A stretch of 64,000 nt of DNA from Bacillus safensis FO-36b (GTDB lineage Bacteria > Bacillota > Bacilli > Bacillales > Bacillaceae): contig NZ_ASJD01000003.1 in the NCBI RefSeq assembly GCF_000691165.1, positions 451,135 to 515,134 on the forward strand, given 5' to 3'. Numbering within the stretch: position 1 is the first letter of the stretch; each line of letters starts with the position of its first letter. A program made the position numbers and the translations under genes. Of this stretch, positions 46,361-56,333 are shown in pieces. The notes beneath the pieces were generated by a model. That model searched no databases and had not been told where the DNA came from. It was given only the letters and a program-made list of their open reading frames with translations.

Positions 46361-47095
46361 ATGAAGAAGTTTTTTGCTTTGCTTCTCCTGCTTGCGATCG
46401 GATGGGGCGTTTATTATACCATGCAAGCACAGGAACATGATGAGCCAGTGTCATCAGGTGGGGAAGACGAAAGCGGTTCAAATGATATTTATCGAAATTT
46501 TAAAGAACTTGAAGAAAACGAATCAACGAGCAGCTATAACATTACAGCCAACCCAGTGCCCGGCAGCCGCCTTCTTGTGATGTCACCTCATGGCGGGAGG
46601 ATCGAAGGCGGCGTGAGCGAGATCGTCCATTTTTTTGACAACGATTTTTCGACGTATTTATTTGAAGGTCTAAGAGAGAATGCATCAGAACTTCATATTA
46701 CAAGTACAAACTTTGATGAGCCAATCGGCGTCGCGCAGGCAAAAGCACATGATTACATTTTAGCAGTGCATGGATACAAAGGCGAGGAAGGAATTGACCA
46801 TACTCTCGTCGGCGGAACAGATTACGACCGTGCAGAGAAAATTGTCAACTCATTAGAGCGGAACGGATTTTCTGCTGAACTAGCTGTCGCACACGCAACC
46901 CTGAGCGGGACAAGCAATCATAATATTAATAATCTTACAAAAACAGGGCAAAGTGTGCAGCTTGAGATTAGTAGAAGTCAGCGTGAAGCTTTATTTGACA
47001 GTTTCGATTTTCGGAGGCGGTCAAGTACAAAAAACGAGACATTCTATCGTTATGTCAGGGCGATTCGGACAGTGCTGGATGAAGAATATACATAA
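46361..47095 (+). CDS. ymaC: Poly-gamma-glutamate hydrolase family protein YmaC, paralog 2
   Basis: A 244-aa protein with an N-terminal membrane segment (residues 3-20), an acidic Ser-rich linker, and the PghP/DUF867 domain: MSPHGGRIEGGVSE, ITSTNFDEP, AVHGYK, HTLVGGTD, SVQLEIS. The metal-binding His and Glu positions are intact. B. subtilis YmaC occupies the same place next to aprX and ymaD, so this is the ortholog, and the copy at 42301 is the extra. Phage versions are soluble; the anchor implies action at the outer face of the membrane. AAAGGAG precedes ATG 46361. Confidence 0.85.
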   Translation: MKKFFALLLLLAIGWGVYYTMQAQEHDEPVSSGGEDESGSNDIYRNFKELEENESTSSYNITANPVPGSRLLVMSPHGGRIEGGVSEIVHFFDNDFSTYLFEGLRENASELHITSTNFDEPIGVAQAKAHDYILAVHGYKGEEGIDHTLVGGTDYDRAEKIVNSLERNGFSAELAVAHATLSGTSNHNINNLTKTGQSVQLEISRSQREALFDSFDFRRRSSTKNETFYRYVRAIRTVLDEEYT

Positions 47096-47171
47096 TGGCT
47101 GTGCACCTGCTAAGACAAGCAGGGGAATTCTTGTTACACTATGAACAGTGATAACAAAAGGAGAGACGGAT

Positions 47172-47621
47172 ATGGCGCGTCATCATTTTCATCTTCAGGC
47201 AAGCTGGCCTGGTCTGCGTAACGATGTGGGTACAATCGCATGTGAACAATTAAAAACAAAGATTTCGATTCCAAAGGAAATGGACGGTCCTGGTGTTGGA
47301 ACCAATCCAGATGAGATGCTCTTAGGTGCAGCGGCTACGTGTTATATCATTACACTTGCAGCCATGATGGAGCGGAGTCAATTAGAGAAAGAGGATCTAT
47401 CGATGAGCTCTGAAGCCGTCGTAGATGTGACAAATGGTGTGTTTACTTATGAGGAAATCATTCATCGACCTGTCATCACCCTTAAAGAGTCCGCTTCTGC
47501 ACATGAAATTGAGCTTGCTCGTAAGCTTGCGCATAAAGCCGAAAGCTCATGTATGATCTCAAGAGCTGTTCAGGGGAATGTGAACATTTCTTTAGAAGAA
47601 ACCATTCAAGTCGGCCGTTAA
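47172..47621 (+). CDS. ymaD: OsmC/Ohr-family peroxiredoxin-like protein YmaD
   Basis: A 149-aa OsmC-fold protein. Two conserved cysteines are present, in GAAATCYIITL and in ESSCMIS, the peroxidatic and resolving residues of thiol peroxidases that reduce organic hydroperoxides. Start ATG 47172 (MARHHFHLQ) has AAAGGAGAG 9 bases upstream; a GTG at 47148 is upstream of that site. It follows ymaC closely and ends at a bidirectional terminator facing ebrB. Confidence 0.9.
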   Translation: MARHHFHLQASWPGLRNDVGTIACEQLKTKISIPKEMDGPGVGTNPDEMLLGAAATCYIITLAAMMERSQLEKEDLSMSSEAVVDVTNGVFTYEEIIHRPVITLKESASAHEIELARKLAHKAESSCMISRAVQGNVNISLEETIQVGR

Positions 47622-47625
47622 AAAC

Positions 47626-47670
47626 AAAAAAGTCATTTTCTCTTGAAATATGGAGAAAATGACTTTTTTT
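47626..47670. terminator. Bidirectional terminator between ymaD and ebrB
   Basis: A perfect 17-bp stem (AAAAAAGTCATTTTCTC and its complement, 47626-47642 with 47653-47669) flanked by A and T runs. Confidence 0.93.
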
Positions 47671-48028
47671 ATGACGTCCATTCGGTTTGATCGAGTTGTG
47701 CTTTGGTTTCGTTCTGTTGCTTCTTGGACTGATTTAAGACAATCACGCCGCAGATGACAAGTGCAAGGCCGATGAAGCCTTTCGTGCTGATGGTTTCGTT
47801 AAACAGCACAAGTCCTACAAGAGCGGTAAGGGCTGTTCCAACGCCAGACCAGGTTGCATAGGCAGACGAAAGCTCAATGGTTTTTAGTGCCAAACTGAGG
47901 AAAGTAAAGGCGCAGCCAAATCCGATCAGTACCCCAATACTCGGTAGCAGCTGCGTAAAGCCTTGTGAAAGCTTCAGCATTGTACTGCCAAAAACCTCCG
48001 TTAAAATGGCTCCTGTTAAGTAGAGCAT
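47669..48028 (-). CDS. ebrB: SMR multidrug efflux subunit EbrB
   Basis: A 119-aa small multidrug resistance protein with four membrane helices, the essential Glu in helix 1 (LTEVFGSTMLKLSQGF) and the YATWSGVG signature in helix 3. With EbrA it forms a heterodimeric proton antiporter for cationic dyes such as ethidium. The first ATG (48028) gives MLYLTGA, which lacks three residues compared with B. subtilis EbrB (MRGLLYL); the codon at the expected start is ATA (48035-48037). The hydrophilic tail contains QSKKQQNETK. Confidence 0.9.
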   Translation of the reverse strand: MLYLTGAILTEVFGSTMLKLSQGFTQLLPSIGVLIGFGCAFTFLSLALKTIELSSAYATWSGVGTALTALVGLVLFNETISTKGFIGLALVICGVIVLNQSKKQQNETKAQLDQTEWTS

Positions 48029-48052
48029 TCCTTTTATGATCTCTCACATCCT

Positions 48053-48370
48053 TTATGACATATTCAATAGTACGACCCCTGAGACAAGCATCGCCATGCC
48101 AATGACTGCTTTTTGGTTCAAGGTTTCTTTGAAAAAGAGCACGCCAAAAATAGCCGTGAGGACCGTACCAACCCCAGACCATGTTGCATAAGACATGCTA
48201 AGTGGAATGATGTTCAGCGTCAATGACAGCATATAAAAAGCAAGTGTATAGCCAGCCACTACGGCAGCGCTAGGCTTCCAGCGCGTAAAGCCATTTGATA
48301 ATTTTAACATCGCGGCGCCAATGGCTTCTGAAAAAATGGCAACAGCCAAAAAAAGATATCCGAGGATCAT
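48053..48370 (-). CDS. ebrA: SMR multidrug efflux subunit EbrA
   Basis: A 105-aa partner of EbrB with four helices, Glu in FSEAIGAAMLKLSNGF, and SYATWSGVGTV. ATG 48370 is 6 bases from GAGGAGGG; the ATG at 48376 touches that site. The length equals the B. subtilis protein. It begins just inside the end of the tetR gene, so tetR-ebrA-ebrB form one operon, and ebrB starts 24 bases downstream. Confidence 0.93.
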   Translation of the reverse strand: MILGYLFLAVAIFSEAIGAAMLKLSNGFTRWKPSAAVVAGYTLAFYMLSLTLNIIPLSMSYATWSGVGTVLTAIFGVLFFKETLNQKAVIGMAMLVSGVVLLNMS

Positions 48371-48372
48371 GA

Positions 48373-48915
48373 TCATCCCTCCTCTAATAGGTGTAAAATC
48401 CGATGAAGTAAAAGGGTTTTTTCCTCTCTTTTCAGCGGTTCAAGCTGAAACATTTCTGAAAACCATATCCCATCACATGCAAGGCGGATCAGCTGACTCA
48501 GTGCAGGATCGCTTATTTCCTCAGCTGCTTTTTCTTTGAACTCCGCATAAAAATCACGCCAAGGTTGCAGCAGCGCATCATCAAATGACATCGTAGCCAG
48601 CATACTTGTACATAGCTGGGTCGTATGCTGCATATCTAAATCATGTAATGTGGCCAATATATATGCGCGTACATAAGGCGCTTTTTCGTGTTTGTATGTT
48701 TCTTGATACGTCTCGAGCTGCTGACGAAAACAAAGAATCGCATGCTCATTCATTTTTTGGATGAGCTCTTCCTTGCTTGAAAAATGATAAAACAGACCAG
48801 CTTTGGTCATATTTGCATGCTCTGCCACCTGCTGAAGGGTGAGCTGGCTGACTCCTTCTTTTAGAATTGTGCTGGCAGCCGCGTCAAAAATTTGCTCTTT
48901 TTTGGTTTTAGACAT
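48373..48915 (-). CDS. TetR-family repressor of the ebrAB operon
   Basis: A 180-aa protein with the TetR helix-turn-helix (LTLQQVAEHANMTKAGLFYHFSS, residues ~25-47) and a C-terminal ligand domain. It lies directly upstream of ebrA in one operon and a perfect 8-bp-arm palindrome sits in front of it, so it very likely represses itself and ebrAB until a cationic drug binds. I do not recall a tetR gene here in B. subtilis, so this may be specific to the group. Confidence 0.9.
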   Translation of the reverse strand: MSKTKKEQIFDAAASTILKEGVSQLTLQQVAEHANMTKAGLFYHFSSKEELIQKMNEHAILCFRQQLETYQETYKHEKAPYVRAYILATLHDLDMQHTTQLCTSMLATMSFDDALLQPWRDFYAEFKEKAAEEISDPALSQLIRLACDGIWFSEMFQLEPLKREEKTLLLHRILHLLEEG

Positions 48916-48927
48916 AAAAAAAACACC

Positions 48928-48953
48928 TACTTTACTGAACAGTCGGTAAAGTA
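48928..48953 (-). promoter_or_regulatory. TetR operator of tetR-ebrAB
   Basis: TACTTTAC (48928-48935) and GTAAAGTA (48946-48953) are perfect inverted arms 10 bases apart, 12 bases before the tetR start codon. Confidence 0.75.
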
Positions 48954-49027
48954 AATGTTAACCCATGAAAAAAGAGTGTGTCAATCGATTCATTTTATGA
49001 ACGGATGTTTTCACTTAAACGTCATAT

Positions 49028-49291
49028 TTAATACCAAGGGTATGGTCCATATGGCGGGAATGGCGGATAAGGATATCCAAATCCTGGAGCAAGCAAAGAT
49101 CCAGCAAGCAGACCGCCAGCAAAACCACCTAAAAATGGAGGTCCAAAGAATCCAGGTCTTCCAAAGCCAAAGCCTGGGCGGCCAAATCCAAAACCGGGTC
49201 TCCCAAATCCAAAACCAGGGCGGCCAAACCCAAATCCAAAAGGTCTTCTCATGTCTTCTTGAATAAACGGAGGTGCGTCAAAATAATTCAT
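49028..49291 (-). CDS. ymaG: Gly/Phe/Pro-rich spore protein YmaG
   Basis: An 87-aa protein starting MNYFDAPPFIQED, with four tandem FGFGRPG repeats, a Gly/Ala/Leu stretch (GGFAGGLLAGSLLAPG) and a Pro/Tyr-rich end (PYPPFPPYGPYPWY). B. subtilis YmaG, an inner spore coat-associated protein, has the same position and composition. AAGGAG lies 9 bases before the ATG at 49291; the frame is open further upstream but without a ribosome site. The open frame on the opposite strand is an artefact of the repeats. Confidence 0.83.
   Translation of the reverse strand: MNYFDAPPFIQEDMRRPFGFGFGRPGFGFGRPGFGFGRPGFGFGRPGFFGPPFLGGFAGGLLAGSLLAPGFGYPYPPFPPYGPYPWY
49152..49236 (-). repeat. 21-bp tandem repeat within ymaG
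   Basis: About four imperfect 21-base units encode FGFGRPG. The third-base variation between units shows that the amino acid pattern is selected. Confidence 0.75.
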
Positions 49292-49395
49292 AATGAAAGG
49301 CTCCTTTCTCATAAAATCACTGTAACTGACACCAGTGTATTCCAGTTGCCTACATATGTTTGGGTGAACGCCTAATATAAGGAGGAATGTTGGAA

Positions 49396-49797
49396 ATGGG
49401 CCTGTATCCATCTGATTGGGCAAAGTGTCCGCCGCATGCTCATGCATATAAAGCACGTACGGATGTAACAGAGGGGCATTATCATTTAATAGAAGGTATT
49501 TCTCAGCCTGTGAATGGAAGCAATACCGACCGGCATACTCATTTTTATCGCGGAATCACCTCCTTTGAAAGAGGACATTTCCACAGGTACTACGGGGTCA
49601 CAGGGCCTGCAATTCCAAGAGTGGATGGAACACATTATCACGAGATCGAGGAAGTCACCTATTCAGCCTATCTCGATTCTGTACCCATCCCATATGGAGG
49701 TGTCGTCTATAGTCCAGATGAGAAGCGGCCAACCCATAAGCATCGTTTAAAAGGAAAAACATATGAAGTGGTTGGAAATGAACCGCTTGGCTGGTGA
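49396..49797 (+). CDS. ymaF: His-rich YmaF-family protein
   Basis: A 133-aa protein with five HxH-type clusters spaced through the chain (PPHAHAY, GHYHLIEG, DRHTHFYRG, GHFHRYYG, GTHYHEIE, and THKHRL near the end). The periodicity suggests a repeated beta motif with metal-binding His pairs. The family is found in spore formers and B. subtilis ymaF sits before miaA; a spore function is likely but unproven. ATG 49396 has GGAGG 10 bases upstream; ATG 49387 is too close to that site. Confidence 0.82.
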   Translation: MGLYPSDWAKCPPHAHAYKARTDVTEGHYHLIEGISQPVNGSNTDRHTHFYRGITSFERGHFHRYYGVTGPAIPRVDGTHYHEIEEVTYSAYLDSVPIPYGGVVYSPDEKRPTHKHRLKGKTYEVVGNEPLGW

Positions 49798-49828
49798 TGG
49801 GCAGGATATAGGAGAGTAAGAAAAGTTA

Positions 49829-49837
49829 TGCTATACT
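49829..49837 (+). promoter_or_regulatory. Extended -10 promoter of miaA-hfq
   Basis: TGCTATACT is an extended -10 element about 30 bases before miaA. No clear -35. Confidence 0.5.
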
Positions 49838-49867
49838 GTAGGCAGTTTTGTAAAAGTGAGTGATGTT

Positions 49868-50824
49868 ATGAATAAAGCGAAGCAGCCAGTAATCGTGTTA
49901 GTAGGGCCGACAGCTGTCGGCAAAACCAAATTGAGCATTGATATAGCCAAAGCATTTAATGGAGAGATTATCAGCGGGGATTCGATGCAGATTTATAAAG
50001 GGATGGATATCGGAACAGCTAAAATCACCCCCGAAGAAATGAATGGCATCCCGCACCATTTAATTGATATTAAACAGCCGGACGAATCTTTTTCGACAGC
50101 TGAATTTCAGCAGCTGGTTCGTTCGAAGATCAAAGAGATTGCCGCTAGAGGGAAAACGCCAATGATTGTCGGCGGAACAGGCCTCTATATCCAATCTGTT
50201 TTATATGATTACACATTTACGGATGAGAAAAGTGATCCTGCTTTTAGAGAAGAAATGACGCTCTTTGAACAGCAGCACGGCGCGCTTTTGCTGCACGAAA
50301 AGCTAAAGGCAGTAGATCCTGATGCGGCAAACGCTATTCATCCAAATAACGTCCGCCGCGTGATCCGGGCGCTGGAAGTGATTCATACAACAGGTCAGAA
50401 AATGTCTGAGATGCAAAACGGGCATCAAGAAGTTCCTCTTTATGATACAGCCTTCATTGGGCTGAAAATGGATCGAGAGGTTTTGTACGAGCGCATTCAT
50501 CAAAGAATTGATATGATGATAGATGAGGGCTTAATTGAAGAAGTGAGAGCACTTTATCAATCTGGCTTGAAGGATTGTCAGTCTGTTCAAGCCATTGGTT
50601 ATAAAGAGCTGTATGCCTATTTTCAAGGTGACTGCTCACTTGATGAAGCCATCCAGCAATTAAAGCAAAATTCCCGTAGATATGCGAAGCGTCAGTTCAC
50701 GTGGTTCCGTAATAAAATGGCGGTCACTTGGTTTGATATGACACCGCCTTGCCACTTTTCAGACAAAAAAGAGGAAATTTTCGCATATATAGCAGGAAAG
50801 CTTGGACTTAAAGCGAAACTGTAG
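49868..50824 (+). CDS. miaA: tRNA dimethylallyltransferase MiaA
   Basis: MiaA adds the dimethylallyl group to A37 of tRNAs reading UNN codons; MiaB (32469) then thiomethylates it. The 318-aa protein has the P-loop GPTAVGKT, the catalytic region [17 protein letters not shown], and the [12 protein letters not shown] motif that binds tRNA. ATG 49868 (MNKAKQP) follows AAGTGAG; a GTG at 49856 in frame overlaps it. The hfq gene follows 25 bases later, the common miaA-hfq pairing. Confidence 0.95.
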   Translation: MNKAKQPVIVLVGPTAVGKTKLSIDIAKAFNGEIISGDSMQIYKGMDIGTAKITPEEMNGIPHHLIDIKQPDESFSTAEFQQLVRSKIKEIAARGKTPMIVGGTGLYIQSVLYDYTFTDEKSDPAFREEMTLFEQQHGALLLHEKLKAVDPDAANAIHPNNVRRVIRALEVIHTTGQKMSEMQNGHQEVPLYDTAFIGLKMDREVLYERIHQRIDMMIDEGLIEEVRALYQSGLKDCQSVQAIGYKELYAYFQGDCSLDEAIQQLKQNSRRYAKRQFTWFRNKMAVTWFDMTPPCHFSDKKEEIFAYIAGKLGLKAKL

Positions 50825-50849
50825 TTATCAGAATCAAGGAGGACGAAAC

Positions 50850-51071
50850 ATGAAACCGATTAATATTCAGGAGCAGTTTTTGAATCAGATCCGCAAAGAC
50901 AATACATTTGTCACAGTATTCTTGCTGAATGGCTTTCAGCTTCGCGGTCAAGTGAAAGGGTTTGACAATTTCACGGTGCTGCTTGAAACAGAAGGGAAGC
51001 AGCAGCTTATTTATAAACACGCCATTTCTACATTTGCACCTCAAAAGAATGTAAATCTAGAATTAGAATAG
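50850..51071 (+). CDS. hfq: RNA chaperone Hfq
   Basis: A 73-aa Sm-like protein, same length as B. subtilis Hfq, starting [17 protein letters not shown]. The Sm1 motif covers [18 protein letters not shown] and Sm2 has the YKHAIST Lys-His pair that binds the 3' end of U-rich RNA on the hexamer's proximal face. The C-terminal tail is short, as in Gram-positives. AAGGAGG lies 9 bases upstream of ATG 50850. Likely co-transcribed with miaA. Confidence 0.97.
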   Translation: MKPINIQEQFLNQIRKDNTFVTVFLLNGFQLRGQVKGFDNFTVLLETEGKQQLIYKHAISTFAPQKNVNLELE

Positions 51072-51087
51072 GATATGTTGTATTTAA

Positions 51088-51160
51088 AATAGCCCCATGC
51101 CTCTGCGAATAAACCGGCCGGAACCCGCTACGTTTTTTGTCAGTGCAGAGGGGCTATTTT
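51088..51160 (+). terminator. Large hairpin after hfq
   Basis: AATAGCCCC plus CCTCTGC (51088-51106, with a short bulge) pairs with GCAGAGGGGCTATT (51145-51158), enclosing about 38 bases that include the palindrome CCGGCCGG. It ends in TTTT and probably terminates miaA-hfq, but it is larger than usual terminators. Confidence 0.6.
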
Positions 51161-51233
51161 GTATGCAATGAAACTTTTCTGCCAATTTTCCGTATAATTC
51201 CTTATTGGATATTAGAAGGGTGAGGGGATTCAT

Positions 51234-51554
51234 ATGGAAAATGCAGAGCTTGAATTAAGAAGGATTAGAGTGATCCTCCTTTTGATTGGAATTGTTGTCT
51301 TGTTTGGATCGTGCGCTATCTCAAACATTGAAACGAGACAAGAAAGTTGGAATAACCATTCTCATGAAAATGCAGATGGAGTTTTACCATCATCTGCTGC
51401 ACTAAAAAATAATCATTTTGCTGTTGTGAAAGATGATCAAGTACATGTGTACCGGTTTGATGAAAAAGAAGGAGAGCTGACTCTCGTTACAACGAAATAC
51501 ATAGATGAATGGGACGACGAAGAATATGATGATGACCTTGATGAAGAAGAGTAA
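51234..51554 (+). CDS. ymzC: YmzC-like small membrane protein
   Basis: A 106-aa protein with one N-terminal hydrophobic segment (residues 11-30, RVILLLIGIVVLFGSC) and an acidic C-terminal tail (DDEEYDDDLDEEE). FGSC is a weak lipobox-like ending, so a lipoprotein is possible but not certain. GAGGGG lies 7 bases upstream of ATG 51234. Position between hfq and ymzA identifies it as YmzC. Function is unknown. Confidence 0.8.
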   Translation: MENAELELRRIRVILLLIGIVVLFGSCAISNIETRQESWNNHSHENADGVLPSSAALKNNHFAVVKDDQVHVYRFDEKEGELTLVTTKYIDEWDDEEYDDDLDEEE

Positions 51555-51633
51555 GCACGTAAATTTACAAATGAATGTGAAGCCGCTACACTATAATCAT
51601 GCATCAGACATCTAGACAGAAAAGGATGAGTTC

Positions 51634-51846
51634 ATGACACATAAAATTAAAATTAATCATTGGGAACAAACTTGTGAAGACGACTCCTGTTTCGAATATG
51701 GAACAAGCGTTTCTGTAAATGGGAAAGAATTAGTGAGAGAAGCTTCAATCGTCTCTGCGCTTGAAGCGGTGCTAAAAGAATTAGGTGTTGACGTGGAAAT
51801 TACAGAAGTGTCAGAAGATTTACAGTGCGATGCCTACAAAAAATAA
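51634..51846 (+). CDS. ymzA: YmzA-like conserved small protein
   Basis: A 70-aa soluble acidic protein with the conserved start MTHKIKINHWEQTCEDDSCF and two further Cys/Glu-rich patches. No known domain. AAAGGATGAG precedes ATG 51634. It lies before the nrd operon as in B. subtilis. Confidence 0.8.
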   Translation: MTHKIKINHWEQTCEDDSCFEYGTSVSVNGKELVREASIVSALEAVLKELGVDVEITEVSEDLQCDAYKK

Positions 51847-51918
51847 AACAAAAAGTCTAGTCTACTAAGCGATTTTTTTTCGTGTTATGATAGATTTCGG
51901 TTTCAGTTGAATAGGGAG

Positions 51919-51956
51919 TAGAGCAGTCTATTTTTAGATCCTGTTCTGCTCTATTT
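51919..51956 (+). terminator. Hairpin after ymzA
   Basis: TAGAGCAG (51919-51926) pairs with CTGCTCTA (51946-51953), followed by TTTATTT. It lies about 70 bases after ymzA. The 256-base gap up to nrdI otherwise holds only the nrd promoter. Confidence 0.55.
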
Positions 51957-52017
51957 ATTTGAACGTACGAGTTCGGCTGTGAAGGTTCGGCCGGGTTGGT
52001 TGATTTTTTTCGTTTTG

Positions 52018-52065
52018 AACATCTATATGTTGTGTTTTGAAAAAACATAGTATACTATATATAGT
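52018..52065 (+). promoter_or_regulatory. nrd operon promoter with NrdR boxes
   Basis: TTGAAA (52037-52042), 17 bases, TATAGT (52060-52065). The perfect palindrome ACTATATATAGT (52054-52065) fits the NrdR box and covers the -10. A second candidate, AACAT-CTAT-ATGTT (52018-52031), lies about 35 bases upstream centre to centre, near the three-turn spacing NrdR uses. Confidence 0.7.
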
Positions 52066-52099
52066 GAATAACGAAATGATCAACAATACTAAAAACTAG

Positions 52100-54566
<2,467 letters not shown>

Positions 54567-54583
54567 TTAAAGGAGAGTTTAAC

Positions 54584-55564
54584 GTGACAAAAATTTATGA
54601 TGCAGCCAACTGGTCAAAACACGAAGACGATTTTACACAAATGTTTTACAACCAAAATGTGAAGCAGTTCTGGCTTCCAGAAGAGATTTCCTTAAACGGA
54701 GATCTCTTAACATGGAAATATTTAGGTGAAAAAGAGCGAGATACGTACATGAAGGTACTTGCTGGACTGACTTTACTTGATACAGAACAAGGAAATACAG
54801 GGATGCCGATTGTTGCTGAACATGTGGACGGCCATCAGCGTAAAGCTGTACTCAACTTTATGGCAATGATGGAAAATGCGGTGCATGCGAAATCATACTC
54901 CAATATCTTCATGACACTTGCACCAACTGAAACGATCAGTGAAGTGTTTGAATGGGTCAAGAAGAATAAATTCCTGCAAAAGAAAGCAGATATGATTGTC
55001 AGTTTATACCGTTCGATTCAAAAGGGCGATCCTATTTCTCTCTTTAAAGCAATGGTTGCTTCTGTTTATTTAGAAAGTTTCCTATTTTATAGTGGTTTTT
55101 ACTACCCGCTTTATTTCTATGGACAAGGAAAGCTCATGCAAAGTGGTGAAATCATCAACTTAATTTTGCGTGATGAAGCGATTCACGGTGTGTATGTTGG
55201 ATTATTAGCACAAGAAATTTACAACAAACAAACACCTGACGTGCAAAAAGAGCTGTATGATTTCTCTATTGACCTTTTAAACGAGCTTTATGAAAATGAA
55301 CTTCATTACACTGAAGATATTTATGACCAAGTCAATTTATCGCATGATGTGAAAAAGTTTATTCGTTACAATGCCAATAAAGCGTTAATGAACCTTGGAT
55401 TTGCCCCTTACTTTGAAGAAGAAGAGATCAACCCTATTGTATTGAATGGACTCAATACAAAAACAAAGTCGCATGACTTCTTCTCAATGAAAGGGAACGG
55501 CTACAAAAAAGCAACAGTTGAGCCGTTAAAAGATGACGACTTCTTCTTTGGAGATGAATCATAA
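54584..55564 (+). CDS. nrdF: Ribonucleoside-diphosphate reductase class Ib, small subunit
   Basis: NrdF houses the metal-tyrosyl radical. The 326-aa ferritin-like protein has the ligands in [17 protein letters not shown] (with the radical Tyr), YLESFLF and RDEAIHG. GTG 54584 has AAAGGAGAG 6 bases upstream. The acidic C-terminal tail ([10 protein letters not shown]) docks into NrdE. It ends the coding core nrdI-nrdE-nrdF; a terminator separates it from ymaB. Confidence 0.96.
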   Translation: MTKIYDAANWSKHEDDFTQMFYNQNVKQFWLPEEISLNGDLLTWKYLGEKERDTYMKVLAGLTLLDTEQGNTGMPIVAEHVDGHQRKAVLNFMAMMENAVHAKSYSNIFMTLAPTETISEVFEWVKKNKFLQKKADMIVSLYRSIQKGDPISLFKAMVASVYLESFLFYSGFYYPLYFYGQGKLMQSGEIINLILRDEAIHGVYVGLLAQEIYNKQTPDVQKELYDFSIDLLNELYENELHYTEDIYDQVNLSHDVKKFIRYNANKALMNLGFAPYFEEEEINPIVLNGLNTKTKSHDFFSMKGNGYKKATVEPLKDDDFFFGDES

Positions 55565-55573
55565 GGAAAGCGT

Positions 55574-55611
55574 AAAAGTCAAAACGCATCACTCGTTTTG
55601 GCTTTTTGCCA
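55574..55611 (+). terminator. Terminator after nrdF
   Basis: A 13-bp stem with one G-T pair (55574-55586 with 55594-55606) is followed by TG and is moderately strong. Confidence 0.8.
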
Positions 55612-55648
55612 TTTCTAACAATGTGTTACATACTGGAGGTTACCGAAC

Positions 55649-56266
55649 ATGGGAAAAATGGACGAAATCATTTTAGTTGCACCACGCGCACGCGTGTTCC
55701 AAAACGAAACACTTGCGTTTAATGGTGTGAACAGTGAAGAGAAAACAATCAGCACAATAATGAAAGAAATCGAAGAGCACTTCGAGCAAATGCGAAGAGG
55801 CGATGCAGAAGAAAATCCTGACTTCAAGCAGCCGATTCCTTATGTTGTGATTAAGCGTGAGGACGAAGTGTATGTATACGAAAGACTTCAAGGCGGGGGA
55901 GAGACTCGCTTACATCATAAGTTATCTCTTGGCTTTGGGGGGCATATGAATTTCATCGAAGGAAAAAACTTTGCTGAGATTCTAAAAGAAAATACAGATC
56001 GTGAGCTGGACGAAGAACTTTCTATTCAAGAAGAAGACAAACTTGAAATGAAAACCCTTGGATTAATCAATGACGATGACAACAGTGTCGGCCGTGTGCA
56101 CATCGGACTGTTATCAGCGCTTGAGCTATCTCCGGGTGCTCATGTGGAAGTAAAAGAAACAGATCAAATCTCAGGAAAATGGATGAAAGCAGCCGATTTG
56201 AAAAAGCCTGAATACTTCGACCGTCTTGAAACATGGTCTCAATTTGTTGTCAACATCCTAGCGTAA
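55649..56266 (+). CDS. ymaB: Nudix-family protein YmaB
   Basis: A 205-aa protein with a Nudix-like core: GFGGHMNFIEG followed by the helix TDRELDEELSI, which carries the REL-EE pattern of the Nudix box, though the box is not perfectly canonical. It is linked to the nrd operon in Bacillus, and a nucleotide clean-up role is a reasonable inference. GGAGG lies upstream of ATG 55649. A terminator follows. Confidence 0.87.
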   Translation: MGKMDEIILVAPRARVFQNETLAFNGVNSEEKTISTIMKEIEEHFEQMRRGDAEENPDFKQPIPYVVIKREDEVYVYERLQGGGETRLHHKLSLGFGGHMNFIEGKNFAEILKENTDRELDEELSIQEEDKLEMKTLGLINDDDNSVGRVHIGLLSALELSPGAHVEVKETDQISGKWMKAADLKKPEYFDRLETWSQFVVNILA

Positions 56267-56280
56267 ATGAATACACAACA

Positions 56281-56313
56281 AACCGGCTCAGCAGAAGACT
56301 TGAGCCGGTTTGT
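56281..56313. terminator. Terminator between ymaB and cwlC
   Basis: AACCGGCTCA (56281-56290) pairs with TGAGCCGGTT (56301-56310), followed by TGTTT; the genes converge here. Confidence 0.82.
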
Positions 56314-56333
56314 TTCGTTACAACAGCTACAGC

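Noticed and set aside
49152..49236. The 21-bp repeats as a CRISPR-like array
   Set aside because: Units are directly adjacent, have no spacers and encode an in-frame FGFGRPG repeat of ymaG.
48955..49266. A 103-codon plus-strand frame opposite ymaG
   Set aside because: It is generated by the tandem repeats of ymaG, is Gln/Ile-biased and lacks a ribosome site.
51960..51976. GAACGTACGAGTTC as a second LexA box near the nrd operon
   Set aside because: The spacing between GAAC and GTTC is six bases rather than four, so it does not fit the Bacillus LexA consensus.
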